Notes: a model not told the origin generated them from the sequence alone. Positions 1 to 8,518 are shown, counted from the first letter of the stretch. The stretch is 64,000 nt of DNA from Bryobacterales bacterium (GCA_022826925.1 JAJDTX010000033.1:1-64000), one strand, 5' to 3'. Numbers and translations: made by a program.

Positions 1-291
1 TCTTACCCCCGCCACCCCGACCTGGGGGCTCTCGGGATCGGCAAATGGGCGCAACGGGCTACTCTTGCCCCTTGCCCGACAGGCAATTCACGGCAAAACA
101 GCCGCCAGACCAACTAAGTTATTGTTGCGCCGCCCCTTAGCTGCCGTTTCGCGAAACCGTGCAGCGTCCCGCGATGGCCTCCGCGCCGTTCCGCTGGAGC
201 ACGCTCCGTTCGCCGATGCGGGGTTCGGCAATCGAAGCCGTGTCTGTCCTGCTCGACGGGTCACCGGGTGGCGACTGCCGGGCTTCCCACG
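1..291. other. no gene recognised at the left edge
   Basis: GC-rich sequence downstream of the first sulfatase, which reads away from it on the minus strand. The short open frames have no recognisable domain and overlap each other. I see no RNA gene or obvious terminator here. It could hold the end of a gene lying outside the window, but nothing supports that. Confidence 0.4.
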
Positions 292-1776
292 CTAGCCGTC
301 ATCTTCGCTATGCCATTGAATCTGCTGCATGTCCGTCTTCGGCGGCGGCGGCCAGTGATGCCCGCGCTGGCTTGACAGGCCCCGGTTCGGCCCCGGCCTG
401 AACTCCCGGTTGGGCAGGCCGACCAGCTCGCCGTCTCGCATCCATTCTTCGTCGCCGCCGTAGAGTTGCCCGATCAGCAGCCGCGTCAGCTCCTCCAGCA
501 CCGCTTCGTGTTCGGGCCTGCCGGAGAGGTCGGTGATCTCGGCAGGATCGGATTCGACGTCAAACAGCTGTCGCGTATTGCCGGCCGGGTAGTAGATCAG
601 CTTGTGCTGCCCCTTGCGAATCATGCGCGTGGCATGCTCGCGCTCGCCGACCTCGCCGTAGAGCCAGTCACGCTCGCGCTCGCCGACCATCGACAAGCCC
701 TCCACGCTCTCGGGCACGTCGATGCCGGCCAAATCTAGCAGGGTCGGCATCACGTCCTGCCAGCCGACCAGGCGGCCGTCGACGCGGTGGTGGCCTACGC
801 GCCGGTCTCCGTCCGGGCCCGTCAAGATCATCGGGATATTCGCCGACGGCTCGTAGAAGAGCCGCTTGGCCCACATGCCGTGCCGACCCAGCATGTCGCC
901 GTGATCGGACGTAAAGCAGATGGCCGTGTTCTCGAGCAGGTCCTCTTCGCGCAACGTCCCGACAACCACCCTGAGCTGGTGGTCGATGTGCGTGCACAGT
1001 GCGTAGAAGGCTTGCAGCGCCTCTTGGATCTGCCGCGGTCCCATGTGGGCCGCCCGTCCGCGAACCGCTTGGAGCAGGTACGGCAGCTCCTCGCGGCACC
1101 ACATCGCCTGCGTGGGCCAGCGCAGCTCGCTGTTCTGGTACATCTCCAGATACGTCTGTACCGGCACGATCGGCGGATGCGGGTGTCGGTACGAGAGGAA
1201 CCAGAACGCCGGCCGGCCCGGGTCTCTGCGCTTGATCGTGCGAACCATCTGCTGGGTCGCCCAATTCGTGGCGTGCAGCTCCTCCGGCAGGTGCCACGGT
1301 CGCGTGCCGTAGTCGTTGTTGCTCATGCCGTGGTCGAACTGTCGCCCCGCGTAGCCTTGATCGGCTAGGAATGCCTCGTAGTCGTCGACCACACCGTATT
1401 GCGTGCGGCCCTCTTCATCGAGGATTACGTCGTCAAAGCCGATCCGGCTCCGTTGCGGGTAGACGTGCAACTTGCCCACCGCATTGGCCTGGTAGCCAGC
1501 GTCGCGAAACGTCTGGGCCATGGTCGGCAGGTCCGGCATCGGCTTCGTCTCGCCGAAATCGCGATCGCCGTGCGTCCTCGGGCTGACTCCCGTCATCAGC
1601 GTGCGCCGGGCCGGGATGCACACGGGGCACTCTCCGTAGGCGTTGCGGAAGCGAACGCCGCTGCGCGCCAGCTCGTCTAAGGTGGGCGTCAGGATGTCGG
1701 GATGGCCCGCTTCGCCGAGCAGTTCGGCGGGCCAGTGGTCGGTTGAGACGAGCAGGACGTTGGGGCGGCTTGCCAT
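292..1776 (-). CDS. sulfatase (formylglycine-dependent, S1 type)
   Basis: Arylsulfatase-family hydrolase of 494 residues in the alkaline phosphatase superfamily, predicted to remove sulfate esters from sugars. The N-terminus starts at the metal-binding strand (RPNVLLVSTDHW), and the maturation motif CIPAR (CxPxR) places the formylglycine cysteine at residue 53. A second metal-site motif, FTSDHGDMLGRHGMW, lies in the middle. No signal peptide is visible, unlike the Tat-type sulfatase at 3070-4494, so this enzyme may be cytoplasmic. No clear ribosome binding site precedes the ATG, but the N-terminus aligns with the family. The substrate cannot be deduced. Its 5' end lies about 40 bp from the tRNA-Sec gene on the same strand. 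Confidence 0.93.
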   Translation of the reverse strand: MASRPNVLLVSTDHWPAELLGEAGHPDILTPTLDELARSGVRFRNAYGECPVCIPARRTLMTGVSPRTHGDRDFGETKPMPDLPTMAQTFRDAGYQANAVGKLHVYPQRSRIGFDDVILDEEGRTQYGVVDDYEAFLADQGYAGRQFDHGMSNNDYGTRPWHLPEELHATNWATQQMVRTIKRRDPGRPAFWFLSYRHPHPPIVPVQTYLEMYQNSELRWPTQAMWCREELPYLLQAVRGRAAHMGPRQIQEALQAFYALCTHIDHQLRVVVGTLREEDLLENTAICFTSDHGDMLGRHGMWAKRLFYEPSANIPMILTGPDGDRRVGHHRVDGRLVGWQDVMPTLLDLAGIDVPESVEGLSMVGERERDWLYGEVGEREHATRMIRKGQHKLIYYPAGNTRQLFDVESDPAEITDLSGRPEHEAVLEELTRLLIGQLYGGDEEWMRDGELVGLPNREFRPGPNRGLSSQRGHHWPPPPKTDMQQIQWHSEDDG

Positions 1777-1815
1777 GACAGGTTTGATCAGGCGGGCCGT
1801 CTGGGCCCGGGCTGG

Positions 1816-1910
1816 TGGCGGAAGCTAGTGGGAGTCGAACCCACCCTTGACGCGGAGCGCCAAACAGCGGTTTTGAAGACCGGGCCCGACACCGGCCGGG
1901 ATTAGCTTCC
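1816..1910 (-). tRNA. selC: tRNA-Sec (anticodon UCA), selC
   Basis: Selenocysteine tRNA of 95 nt including an encoded GCCA end, the same length as E. coli selC. The minus strand shows an 8-bp acceptor stem (GGAAGCTA/TAGCTTCC), a 6-bp D-stem (CCCGGC/GTCGGG, one G-U pair) with a 4-nt loop, and anticodon loop CTTCAAA giving UCA. A long variable arm (TTTGGCG-CTCC-CGTCAAG) follows, then a 5-bp T-stem (GTGGG/CCCAC) around TTCGACT. The 8+5 acceptor-T geometry, 6-bp D-stem and UCA anticodon are diagnostic of bacterial tRNA-Sec. The outermost anticodon-stem pair is a C-C mismatch. No selA, selB or selD is present in this window. Confidence 0.95.
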
Positions 1911-1941
1911 GTGGCCCGATTCTAGCAGTGCCGCCGCGGGA

Positions 1942-3003
1942 TCAAGAGATGTGCGCTCCCTGCGCCTCCACGTACACCGCATAGAGGCTCTGGCTGGCCG
2001 TCATGAACAAGCGGTTGCGCTTCACGCCGCCAAAGCACACGTTGGAGCAGATCTCCGGCAGCTTGATCTGGCCGATCCGGTCACCGTCAGGTGCGAACAC
2101 GTGAACGCCGTCGTAGCCGTCGCCGACCCAGCCGGCCGACGACCAGATGTTGCCGTCCGTGTCACAGCGGATGCCGTCCGCGTTACCCGCCTGCTCGAAG
2201 CCTTCCATCATCATGGACACGAAGCGCTTGCCGTTGCGGAGAGTCCGCCCGTTGTCGACGTCCCAGACCTTGATCTCGCGCTCGGCTTCCGGGTAGTGCG
2301 ATGCGCCCGTGTCGGCGACGTACAGCAGCTTGTAGTCGGGCGAGAAGCACAGTCCGTTCGGCTTGAAGATCTCGTCGGCCACCTTTTCCATCTTTCCGCT
2401 CTGACCGTCGATACGGTAGACCGCTTCCTTGATCTCCAGGGGGCCCTTGTTGCCCTCGTAGTGCATCAGGCTCCCGTAGCCCGGATCCGTGAACCAGATG
2501 TTGCCGTCAGGATCCACCACGACGTCATTCGGCGCGTTGAGCCGCTTGCCCTCCCAGCTGTCGGCCAGCACTGTCGTGCTTCCGTCGTACTCGTAGCGCA
2601 CCAGGCGGCGGTTGCCGTGCTCGCACGACAGCTGCCGCCCCTGCCAGTCGAACGTGTTGCCGTTCGAGTTGCCGGACGGATGGCGGAACACGCTCACGTG
2701 GCCGTCCTCGTCCAGCCAGCGCAGTTGCACGTTGTTGGGGATGTCAGAGTAGACCAAGTACTTGCCGACCGTGTTCCAAGCCGGTCCTTCGGCCCAAAGC
2801 GTCCCGACGTGCAGGCGTTGGATGGGCGTGTTGCCGAGCTTGTACTTGTCGAATCGCTTGTCGAGCGAGACGATATCGGGGTCGGGATACCGCGTCGGCG
2901 TGACGTTCGTCCAGTCACGCTGCGCGAGGCTGCGCACCGGGGATGCGAGGGCGCCGGCGGCTGTGGCGGCAAACGCCCTGCGGCTAAATTCTGGAACCTT
3001 CAT
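1942..3003 (-). CDS. SMP-30/gluconolactonase-like beta-propeller protein, Tat-exported
   Basis: Predicted calcium-dependent lactonase-type six-bladed propeller of about 353 residues. Characteristic blade motifs are visible: EGPAWN near the start, LNAPNDVVVDPDGNIWFTDP in the middle, FKPNGLCFSPD, and GNADGIRCDTDGNIW towards the end. Family members hydrolyse sugar lactones or related esters. I chose the ATG at 3003, which gives a Tat-like leader (SRRAF then an Ala-rich stretch ending SLAQ); a longer version would start at 3066 with no leader logic. It lies between two sulfatases on the same strand, which suggests it acts on oxidised sugars. The substrate is unknown. Confidence 0.85.
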   Translation of the reverse strand: MKVPEFSRRAFAATAAGALASPVRSLAQRDWTNVTPTRYPDPDIVSLDKRFDKYKLGNTPIQRLHVGTLWAEGPAWNTVGKYLVYSDIPNNVQLRWLDEDGHVSVFRHPSGNSNGNTFDWQGRQLSCEHGNRRLVRYEYDGSTTVLADSWEGKRLNAPNDVVVDPDGNIWFTDPGYGSLMHYEGNKGPLEIKEAVYRIDGQSGKMEKVADEIFKPNGLCFSPDYKLLYVADTGASHYPEAEREIKVWDVDNGRTLRNGKRFVSMMMEGFEQAGNADGIRCDTDGNIWSSAGWVGDGYDGVHVFAPDGDRIGQIKLPEICSNVCFGGVKRNRLFMTASQSLYAVYVEAQGAHIS

Positions 3004-3069
3004 AAGATAGGCAACTGTAGCAAAGCCGAGCTTGCGCTGAGCGTTGGATCTGCCTCTGGCCGGCAATCG

Positions 3070-4494
3070 CTAGCCTTCGCTGCCCTCGTATTGCTCCTTC
3101 GCAGGCTCCGGGGCGGCGGGGAAGGGATCGCCGGTCCTTTGCCCCCAGGCCTTGAGTTCGGCCAGCAGGTCGTCCTGCAAGCTGCGCGTTTCGACGGTGT
3201 TTGCTAGGTTGCGCAATTCCAGCGGGTCTTCTTGCAGATCGAACAATCTATCGACGATCGAGTGGTCGGCACGGACGTTCAGCTTGTAGCGTTGGGTCAC
3301 AAGCGACCGCCACGGGCGGGCATCGGGGCTGTTTGTGCCCGGCCTCATCTCGGGTGAGTTCAAGACCTTGCCCTCGCAGTAGACCGATTCGACGCTCGGA
3401 GCCGGTCCGCCCGGCGTCACCGCGCCGGACAGGTCAAAGCCGGCGCAGGTGTCCGGGGCCGGCATGTCGCACAGCGAGAGCAGCGTGGGCATCAGGTCCA
3501 CGGAATTGATCAGGGTCTCGGGCTCTGACCCGGCTGCGATGCGTCCCGGCAGCCGCATCACGAGCGGAACCTGGAGCGACTCGCTCTCGGGCTCCCCCTT
3601 GCGGTACTTGCCGTGCGAACCGGCCAGCTCTCCGTGGTCGGACGTGAAGATCAGCAGCGTGTTGTCGCGCAGACCGCTCTCGTCCAGGAATGCCATGAGC
3701 CGTCCCATCTCGTGGTCGAGCGACTCGCACAGGCCGTAGTAGCCGGCTAGATCCTTGCGCGCCTGAGCTTCGTGCTCGGCAGGCACGTTTCCGCGCAGGA
3801 CGATCTCGCCGGGCTCGTAGAGATCGTGCGCGTCCGGTGGCCGGAACGGCGTGTGTGGCGGCCCCCAGGAGAGAAAGCAAGCGAACGGCTGGTCCTGGTT
3901 TCGGCGCATGAAGTCGATCGCCAGGTTCGTCTGCAGCGTCGGTTCGTAGTACGGATCCATGTCAGCGGCGATCTCAGCCAGCGGCGTGCCGCTGTCGTCG
4001 AAGCCCCAGTGCCTGTGGTAGATGTGCCCGCGATTGAATCCTTCGAACGTTGCAAAACCCCTGCGCCGCCAGCCGGGCGGCACATAGCCCGGCTTGGGAG
4101 GCCCGTCCAGATGCCACTTGCCAACATAGTGGGTGGCGTAACCGGCGCTGTGCAGCAGCTGCGGCCAGCAGACCTCTTGCGGAGGCAGCTGGATGTCGTT
4201 GCGCACCATGCCGGTCTGATGGGAATGGCGCCCGGTTAGGATGCACGCTCGATTGGGCGTGCAAACGGGATTGGCGGCGTAAGCCCTTTGCCAGTTCGCG
4301 CCTTCAGCGGCGAGGCCGTCGATGTGCGGTGTGCGCACGAGCGCGTCGGAACCGAGGCCCAAGGCGCTGCTGCGCCATTGGTCCGCGAGGACGAACAGGA
4401 TGTTGGTCGGGGCGCTCGCCGTCTGGGCCCCGGCGCTGATCGTGGCAGCGCCTGATGCCGCTGCCAGAAACTCGCGGCGATCTATCGCAGGCAT
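3070..4494 (-). CDS. sulfatase with Tat signal
   Basis: Formylglycine sulfatase of about 474 residues. The ATG at 4494 gives a twin-arginine leader (DRREFLAAASGAA), followed by the metal-binding strand TNILFVLADQW and the maturation motif CTPNR with its cysteine near residue 78. KWHLDG and TSDHGELAGSHGKY supply further metal and substrate residues. The C-terminus has the usual YKLNVR...LFDLQEDPLELRNLAN region. It should act in the periplasm on a sulfated glycan fragment. It is 66 bp upstream of the SMP-30-like gene on the same strand, so the two could share a transcript. Confidence 0.93.
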   Translation of the reverse strand: MPAIDRREFLAAASGAATISAGAQTASAPTNILFVLADQWRSSALGLGSDALVRTPHIDGLAAEGANWQRAYAANPVCTPNRACILTGRHSHQTGMVRNDIQLPPQEVCWPQLLHSAGYATHYVGKWHLDGPPKPGYVPPGWRRRGFATFEGFNRGHIYHRHWGFDDSGTPLAEIAADMDPYYEPTLQTNLAIDFMRRNQDQPFACFLSWGPPHTPFRPPDAHDLYEPGEIVLRGNVPAEHEAQARKDLAGYYGLCESLDHEMGRLMAFLDESGLRDNTLLIFTSDHGELAGSHGKYRKGEPESESLQVPLVMRLPGRIAAGSEPETLINSVDLMPTLLSLCDMPAPDTCAGFDLSGAVTPGGPAPSVESVYCEGKVLNSPEMRPGTNSPDARPWRSLVTQRYKLNVRADHSIVDRLFDLQEDPLELRNLANTVETRSLQDDLLAELKAWGQRTGDPFPAAPEPAKEQYEGSEG

Positions 4495-4608
4495 GGGAGC
4501 GAGTCTAGCACCCGCAGTGCTCCTCCGAAAGGCCTGGGGAGCACGCTCTGCGTGCGAGCGCATCGCCGAAGCGGTTGCAGTTGGCGGGCTCGTCGACGCT
4601 CCGACCGT

Positions 4609-5898
4609 CTAGAGCAGCCGGAAGCTGACTTCGATCTGCGCTTGGACGCGCACCGGCTTGCCGTCCTTCTTGCCCGGGCTGAAGCGCCATTGCCGGACCG
4701 CCTCGACGGCCTTCTCGTCCAAGCCCAGTCCGAGGCTGCGCACCACGCGGATGTTGTGAGGGAGTCCGTCTTCCCAGATTTCAACCGAGAGCATGACCAC
4801 GCCCTGGTACTTCGCCTTGCGGGCCTCCTCGGAATACTCCGGCTCGATCTTGGACAGCAGGCGCGGGCTCGACACCCCGCCGCCAATCCGGAAGACTCCG
4901 CCTCCGATGCCGCCGCCGGATCCCGGTCCTACTCCAGATCCCCGGCCCGATCCGACGCCGGTGCCGCGGCCCGATCCGATACCCCCGCCCGTGCCCGGAC
5001 CCGCCGATGGCGGACCGTCCGCTCCGAACGGGTCTCCGAAGACCGAAAGGTCAACGTTCGGGACGCTGATGTCGGGCGGGACGCGGACCGTGGGCTCCAC
5101 GGACAGCTTCGGGTTGCGGTTGCGGATGATCGGGCTCGGCGGAGCGAGCTGGGGCTCGAGCGAGAATCGCGGCAGCTTGCCCCGGCTCGCCGGCATCGGC
5201 GAGTTCGCGCCGCCGCCGCCACCTCCGCCGCTCTCGCCGGGATCAGGCCTGGGGGGTGCCTGCAGCTGGGCCAGGTATGGCGAGACGTCGACTGGAACGA
5301 CCAGCGTGACGGTCCCCGAGCGGCTCGCGACGTACTCGTTGTCTTGGAAGCCGAACATTACCAGCACGACCAGCGCATGCATGCAGGCCGTGGCGATCAT
5401 GCCGTCCTTGCGGCGGCTGAAACTCCCCCAAATCTCCTTGACCTGAATCGGCTTCGATGTCACGACCAAGGGAGGTGCGTTGCGCATCTCCTGCTCGAGC
5501 CGGTAGCTCTCCAGCAATCCGGACCACCAAGGCAGCGCCAGCGTGCGGAGGGTGAGCGGCGGCAGGTCCGGCATCCCCGGCTGGGCGGGCGGGAATTCTG
5601 GCGGCGGCGGGAGCTTGGCGTATTCCCGCATCGCGCCCAAGGTGTCGAAGATCGCCAGCCACCACGGGCGGCTGAGCGAATACACGTTCGGGTCGCGGAA
5701 GTCGTACTCCCCGGGCTTTGCGGGGGGGTAGTCCGGGATCTGGACGGGCTCGGACGGGTTGGTCATCTCGGCAACCTCGTTGAGCAGGTTGCGCCACCAC
5801 CCGACGTGGAGGGAGTCGATGACTAACGGGCCGAATTCCGGAGTGCCTGGGCCTGGCTCTGAATGCGGGTCCTGATACTGCAGATTCGGCATTGCCAA
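4609..5898 (-). CDS. TonB-family protein with a repeated Trp-Trp cytoplasmic domain
   Basis: TonB-like energy transducer of 429 residues. One transmembrane segment lies near residues 166-184 (KDGMIATACMHALVVLVMF). It is followed by a Pro/Gly-rich periplasmic spacer containing a GGGGGGG run and GSGRG repeats. The C-terminal TonB domain (about 345-429) reads PRLLSKIEPEYSEEARKAKY, then GVVMLSVEIWEDG and VRQWRFSPGKKDGKPV. Unusually, about 165 residues precede the membrane segment and hold three copies of a motif with a central WW (GWWRNLL, PWWLAIF, PWWSGLL), each followed by a Pro-rich stretch. A second in-frame ATG lies two codons in. No exbB or exbD is adjacent. Confidence 0.88.
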   Translation of the reverse strand: MAMPNLQYQDPHSEPGPGTPEFGPLVIDSLHVGWWRNLLNEVAEMTNPSEPVQIPDYPPAKPGEYDFRDPNVYSLSRPWWLAIFDTLGAMREYAKLPPPPEFPPAQPGMPDLPPLTLRTLALPWWSGLLESYRLEQEMRNAPPLVVTSKPIQVKEIWGSFSRRKDGMIATACMHALVVLVMFGFQDNEYVASRSGTVTLVVPVDVSPYLAQLQAPPRPDPGESGGGGGGGANSPMPASRGKLPRFSLEPQLAPPSPIIRNRNPKLSVEPTVRVPPDISVPNVDLSVFGDPFGADGPPSAGPGTGGGIGSGRGTGVGSGRGSGVGPGSGGGIGGGVFRIGGGVSSPRLLSKIEPEYSEEARKAKYQGVVMLSVEIWEDGLPHNIRVVRSLGLGLDEKAVEAVRQWRFSPGKKDGKPVRVQAQIEVSFRLL

Positions 5899-6083
5899 CT
5901 ATCAACACTTGACGCACCGACCGGGGTTGCCGTTACATTCGGCGTCGCATTGCCGGTGGCTGCCGGACAAGTGCCGTGCGCCCTTTCGCCGACTCCCATC
6001 ATAGGCGCTAGCCCGTCTTCCTGCAATGCATGGAGCCCATATCCGGGCCGATTGGCCAAACCTGCAGCGAGTTGTCGCCAGAC

Positions 6084-6488
6084 TCAGTCGCCCACGTACG
6101 CTATACAGTCGATTTCGACCTTCAGCCCGGCCGCAGGCAGCACGGCCTGCACGGTCGTCCGGGCTGGCTTGGCCGCATCGAAATACTCCGCGTACACGGC
6201 GTTCATGGCAGCGAAGTCGCGGATGTCCGCCAAGAACACGCTGCACTTGACGACATCTTCCAGCGAGGCTCCGGCGGCCTCCAGGATTTCCATGAGGTTT
6301 TCGAGCGTGCGGCGGGTCTCTTCCGCCACCGTGCCGTGGATCGGCTTGCTAGTCGCCGGATCCAGCGCCGCCTGCCCGGACACGTAGACGAAGCCCCCCG
6401 CCTTGACCGCGTGGGAGTACGGCCCTTGGGGATTGGGCGCGCCCTGGGCGGTTACCCGTTGGATCGATCGCTGTTGGTTATTGCTCAC
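6084..6488 (-). CDS. RidA-family (YjgF/UK114) enamine/imine deaminase-like protein
   Basis: Small Rid-family protein of 134 residues with the hallmark features: GPYSHAVKAGGFVYVSGQ near the N-terminus, a central helix (LENLMEILEAAGASLEDVVK) and the C-terminal PARTTVQAVLP segment containing the conserved arginine. Family members hydrolyse reactive 2-aminoacrylate and similar enamines or imines released by PLP enzymes. It sits 38 bp downstream of a PLP-dependent D-amino-acid enzyme on the same strand, so a role in clearing that enzyme's product is a reasonable inference. The subfamily is not resolved. Confidence 0.92.
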   Translation of the reverse strand: MSNNQQRSIQRVTAQGAPNPQGPYSHAVKAGGFVYVSGQAALDPATSKPIHGTVAEETRRTLENLMEILEAAGASLEDVVKCSVFLADIRDFAAMNAVYAEYFDAAKPARTTVQAVLPAAGLKVEIDCIAYVGD

Positions 6489-6526
6489 GTTGCCGCTTCC
6501 TTCTCAAGTCTTGACTGCGCCGCGCC

Positions 6527-7624
6527 TCATTGGAGCTTGCCCCGTCCTGCCACCGGCCAGGATTGCTGCACGGTCTCTCCGCGCAAGCCGCGGGCCGTTT
6601 CGTGCATGTTCACGGTGACGCACACATGGTTGGGTATGATCCTGAGCCGCTGCCCAATGCGCGGCGGCGGCCCGGCATGCTCTCGCAAGTCCAGCAGGCC
6701 GTGCTCTTCGTTCATTTTATGGAACCGGGCCGAGGGCATCTCCACGACCCGGCCGAAGCAGCCGTCCCCGCCCGGGCGCAGCGGGTCCGACGTGAACGTC
6801 TTGGAGCCACCGTCGATGACCGCCGCGTCCGGTCGTGGAGTCGACACCACGGTGACCAGGACCGTCACGGCGCAGTCCTGCCACGTGCAGGCACCAGCCG
6901 CGACTTGCGTCCGGTCGTTGAACACATAGGTGCCCGGACGGATCTCCGTCATGCCCTCGATCGTGTGCGACTGAAACAGAGTCGGCGTGGATCCGCCGCT
7001 GACCACCTCGGTGGGCAGGCCCTTCGCCCGGAAGCTCTCCAGCACCGCCCGGAGTTCCCTGCGCAGGGTTTCGAGTTGCTGCTCGCCCGACTCGGCGGCG
7101 AGGTTGATATGGCCCGGGTAGAACATCAGCCCCTCAAGCCGCAGCCCGCCCATGGCGCTGATCGCCTGAGCCAGCCGGACCAGGCCTTCCCCCGGCGGCA
7201 GTCCGCAGCGTCGCATGCCCAGATCGGCTTCGACCAAGATCCCGAGGGTGGTTCCCGCCCGCTGCGCGTGGCGCGACAGGCCGCTTGCCGCCTCGGCACT
7301 ATCCAGCGCCACTGTGACCGGCAGTCTCTTGGCGACCTCGACCAGGCGGTGCCACTTGGTGTCGCCCCAGACCGGGTACGCCAGCAGTAGGTTGGGCACT
7401 CCCTCGCGAGCCATCACTTCGGCTTCGCCCACCTTGGCGACGGTCAGGCCGGCCGCGCCCCGGTCCAGCTGCATCCGTGCGATCAGCGGCGACTTGTGCG
7501 TCTTGGTGTGCGGGCGCAGGAGCAGGCCGTGACTCCGGGCGTAGCTGGCGGCCCGGTCCAGATTCGCCTCGGTCTTGTCGAGGTCGACCAGCAGGGCGGG
7601 GGTGTCGAGGCTCGAGATGTGCAT
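6527..7624 (-). CDS. D-threonine aldolase / D-serine dehydratase-like PLP enzyme
   Basis: Alanine-racemase-fold PLP enzyme of about 365 residues. The N-terminus reads LDTPALLVDLDKTEANL, followed by PHTKTHK, whose second lysine is the likely PLP Schiff-base residue. GGSTPTLFQS and TEIRPGTYVFNDR are typical of the D-threonine aldolase/DSD family, and the C-terminal PNHVC supplies the His and Cys metal ligands. Family enzymes cleave D-threonine to glycine and acetaldehyde, or dehydrate D-serine to pyruvate. The start at 7624 matches the family N-terminus better than one at 7696. The adjacent RidA gene favours the dehydratase reaction because it makes 2-aminoacrylate. It is transcribed divergently from the gene at 7705. 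Confidence 0.88.
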   Translation of the reverse strand: MHISSLDTPALLVDLDKTEANLDRAASYARSHGLLLRPHTKTHKSPLIARMQLDRGAAGLTVAKVGEAEVMAREGVPNLLLAYPVWGDTKWHRLVEVAKRLPVTVALDSAEAASGLSRHAQRAGTTLGILVEADLGMRRCGLPPGEGLVRLAQAISAMGGLRLEGLMFYPGHINLAAESGEQQLETLRRELRAVLESFRAKGLPTEVVSGGSTPTLFQSHTIEGMTEIRPGTYVFNDRTQVAAGACTWQDCAVTVLVTVVSTPRPDAAVIDGGSKTFTSDPLRPGGDGCFGRVVEMPSARFHKMNEEHGLLDLREHAGPPPRIGQRLRIIPNHVCVTVNMHETARGLRGETVQQSWPVAGRGKLQ

Positions 7625-7704
7625 GTCCCAGTCTCGATGTGCTCCGCGGCGAGTTCGCCGCGCTGCAGTTCCGGCGGGCCTGCCGCAGTCTATCATGGGA
7701 CCTC

Positions 7705-8451
7705 ATGCACGGGTGGGGGCTGTCGCGGCGGGCCGCCCTGTTGCTGGCCGCGCTGTTGGCCGGCGGGGCGGCGGTTGAAGCCCGGAGCCGGTTCGCGCCT
7801 TGGGCCGAATCCGGATTCGGCTCGGCTGAGGCGCGCCAACTCACCGAGCGCGAGCTGTACCCCAAGGGGCGCCCCAGCCTGCCTTTCAGCCTCGACGCGA
7901 CAGTGGCGTTCGACCAGCGAACCCCTTGGACGCAGGTGCGTGCCATCCGCCAGCTGCGCAAGACGGCTGCCATCTTCGCGACCTGCGGCGTGGCGATCCG
8001 CGATGTCACCTTGGTCCGGCTGGCCCTGCCGCCCGAGGACCGCCGCATCGATACCGGCCTGACCGACCCGGTGACAGGCGTGCCGCCGACGGTGGCTCGG
8101 CTGGCAGCGCAGCTCCCCGCCGCCGCGGCCTATCCCGCGGCATTCCTGATCGGCCGCGTGGCGGGCACTGCTTCGCTGGCCGTCTCGTACCGCCCCCGGC
8201 TCGAGCGCGGGACCACCGCTCCGTACTTCAACACGGCGTGGATCGCGTACCAGAGCCACTGGCTGCCGCGGCGCGATGACAGCTACTCCCCGCTGGCCCA
8301 TGAACTGGCGCACCTGCTCTGCCGTTGCGGACACACCGAGACCGCCCAACTCCACTTGCTGCACAGCGCCCGAAATTTCCTTTCCTCAGCGGTGCTTCCA
8401 GACGACTGCAAACGTATTCAAGATAGCCCACTATTGTATGTAAATGATTGA
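7705..8451 (+). CDS. small secreted protein with HExxH motif, putative metallopeptidase
   Basis: Protein of 248 residues with an N-terminal signal sequence (LSRRAALLLAALLAGGAAVEA). Near residue 200 it carries LAHELAHLLCRCGHT, a HELAH zinc-binding motif followed by two cysteines and a further histidine. The preceding region (ARLAAQLPAAAAYPAAFLIG, FNTAWIAYQ) looks like a folded domain but matches no family I can name. The ATG at 7705 is chosen because it begins the signal peptide. The gene is divergent from the D-amino-acid enzyme. An AT-rich hairpin with a T-run overlaps its stop codon. Peptidase activity is inferred from the motif only. Confidence 0.7.
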   Translation: MHGWGLSRRAALLLAALLAGGAAVEARSRFAPWAESGFGSAEARQLTERELYPKGRPSLPFSLDATVAFDQRTPWTQVRAIRQLRKTAAIFATCGVAIRDVTLVRLALPPEDRRIDTGLTDPVTGVPPTVARLAAQLPAAAAYPAAFLIGRVAGTASLAVSYRPRLERGTTAPYFNTAWIAYQSHWLPRRDDSYSPLAHELAHLLCRCGHTETAQLHLLHSARNFLSSAVLPDDCKRIQDSPLLYVND

Positions 8452-8474
8452 TATAAAATCATTTGCACTTTTTT
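8442..8474 (+). terminator. AT-rich hairpin plus T-run after the HExxH gene
   Basis: Perfect 8-bp inverted repeat AAATGATT/AATCATTT at 8442-8449 and 8457-8464 with a 7-nt loop, followed after 4 nt by six T residues. It overlaps the stop codon at 8449-8451. It resembles an intrinsic terminator, although the stem is AT-rich and therefore weak. Confidence 0.5.
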
Positions 8475-8485
8475 GAGTTCAAGTA

Positions 8486-8518
8486 AAGATTCTGAATTTA
8501 GCCCATAAAAAGAATCTT
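8486..8518. promoter_or_regulatory. inverted repeat in the AT-rich porin upstream region
   Basis: Perfect 8-bp inverted repeat AAGATTCT/AGAATCTT separated by 17 bp, within an AT-rich stretch of about 100 bp that stands out in this GC-rich sequence. It lies about 140 bp before the porin start. It could be an operator or part of the promoter region. No convincing -35/-10 pair could be assigned, so the function is a guess. Confidence 0.35.

Noticed and set aside
1951-3207. 418-codon open frame opposite the SMP-30-like gene
   Set aside because: Antisense shadow extending across two genes, without a recognisable domain.
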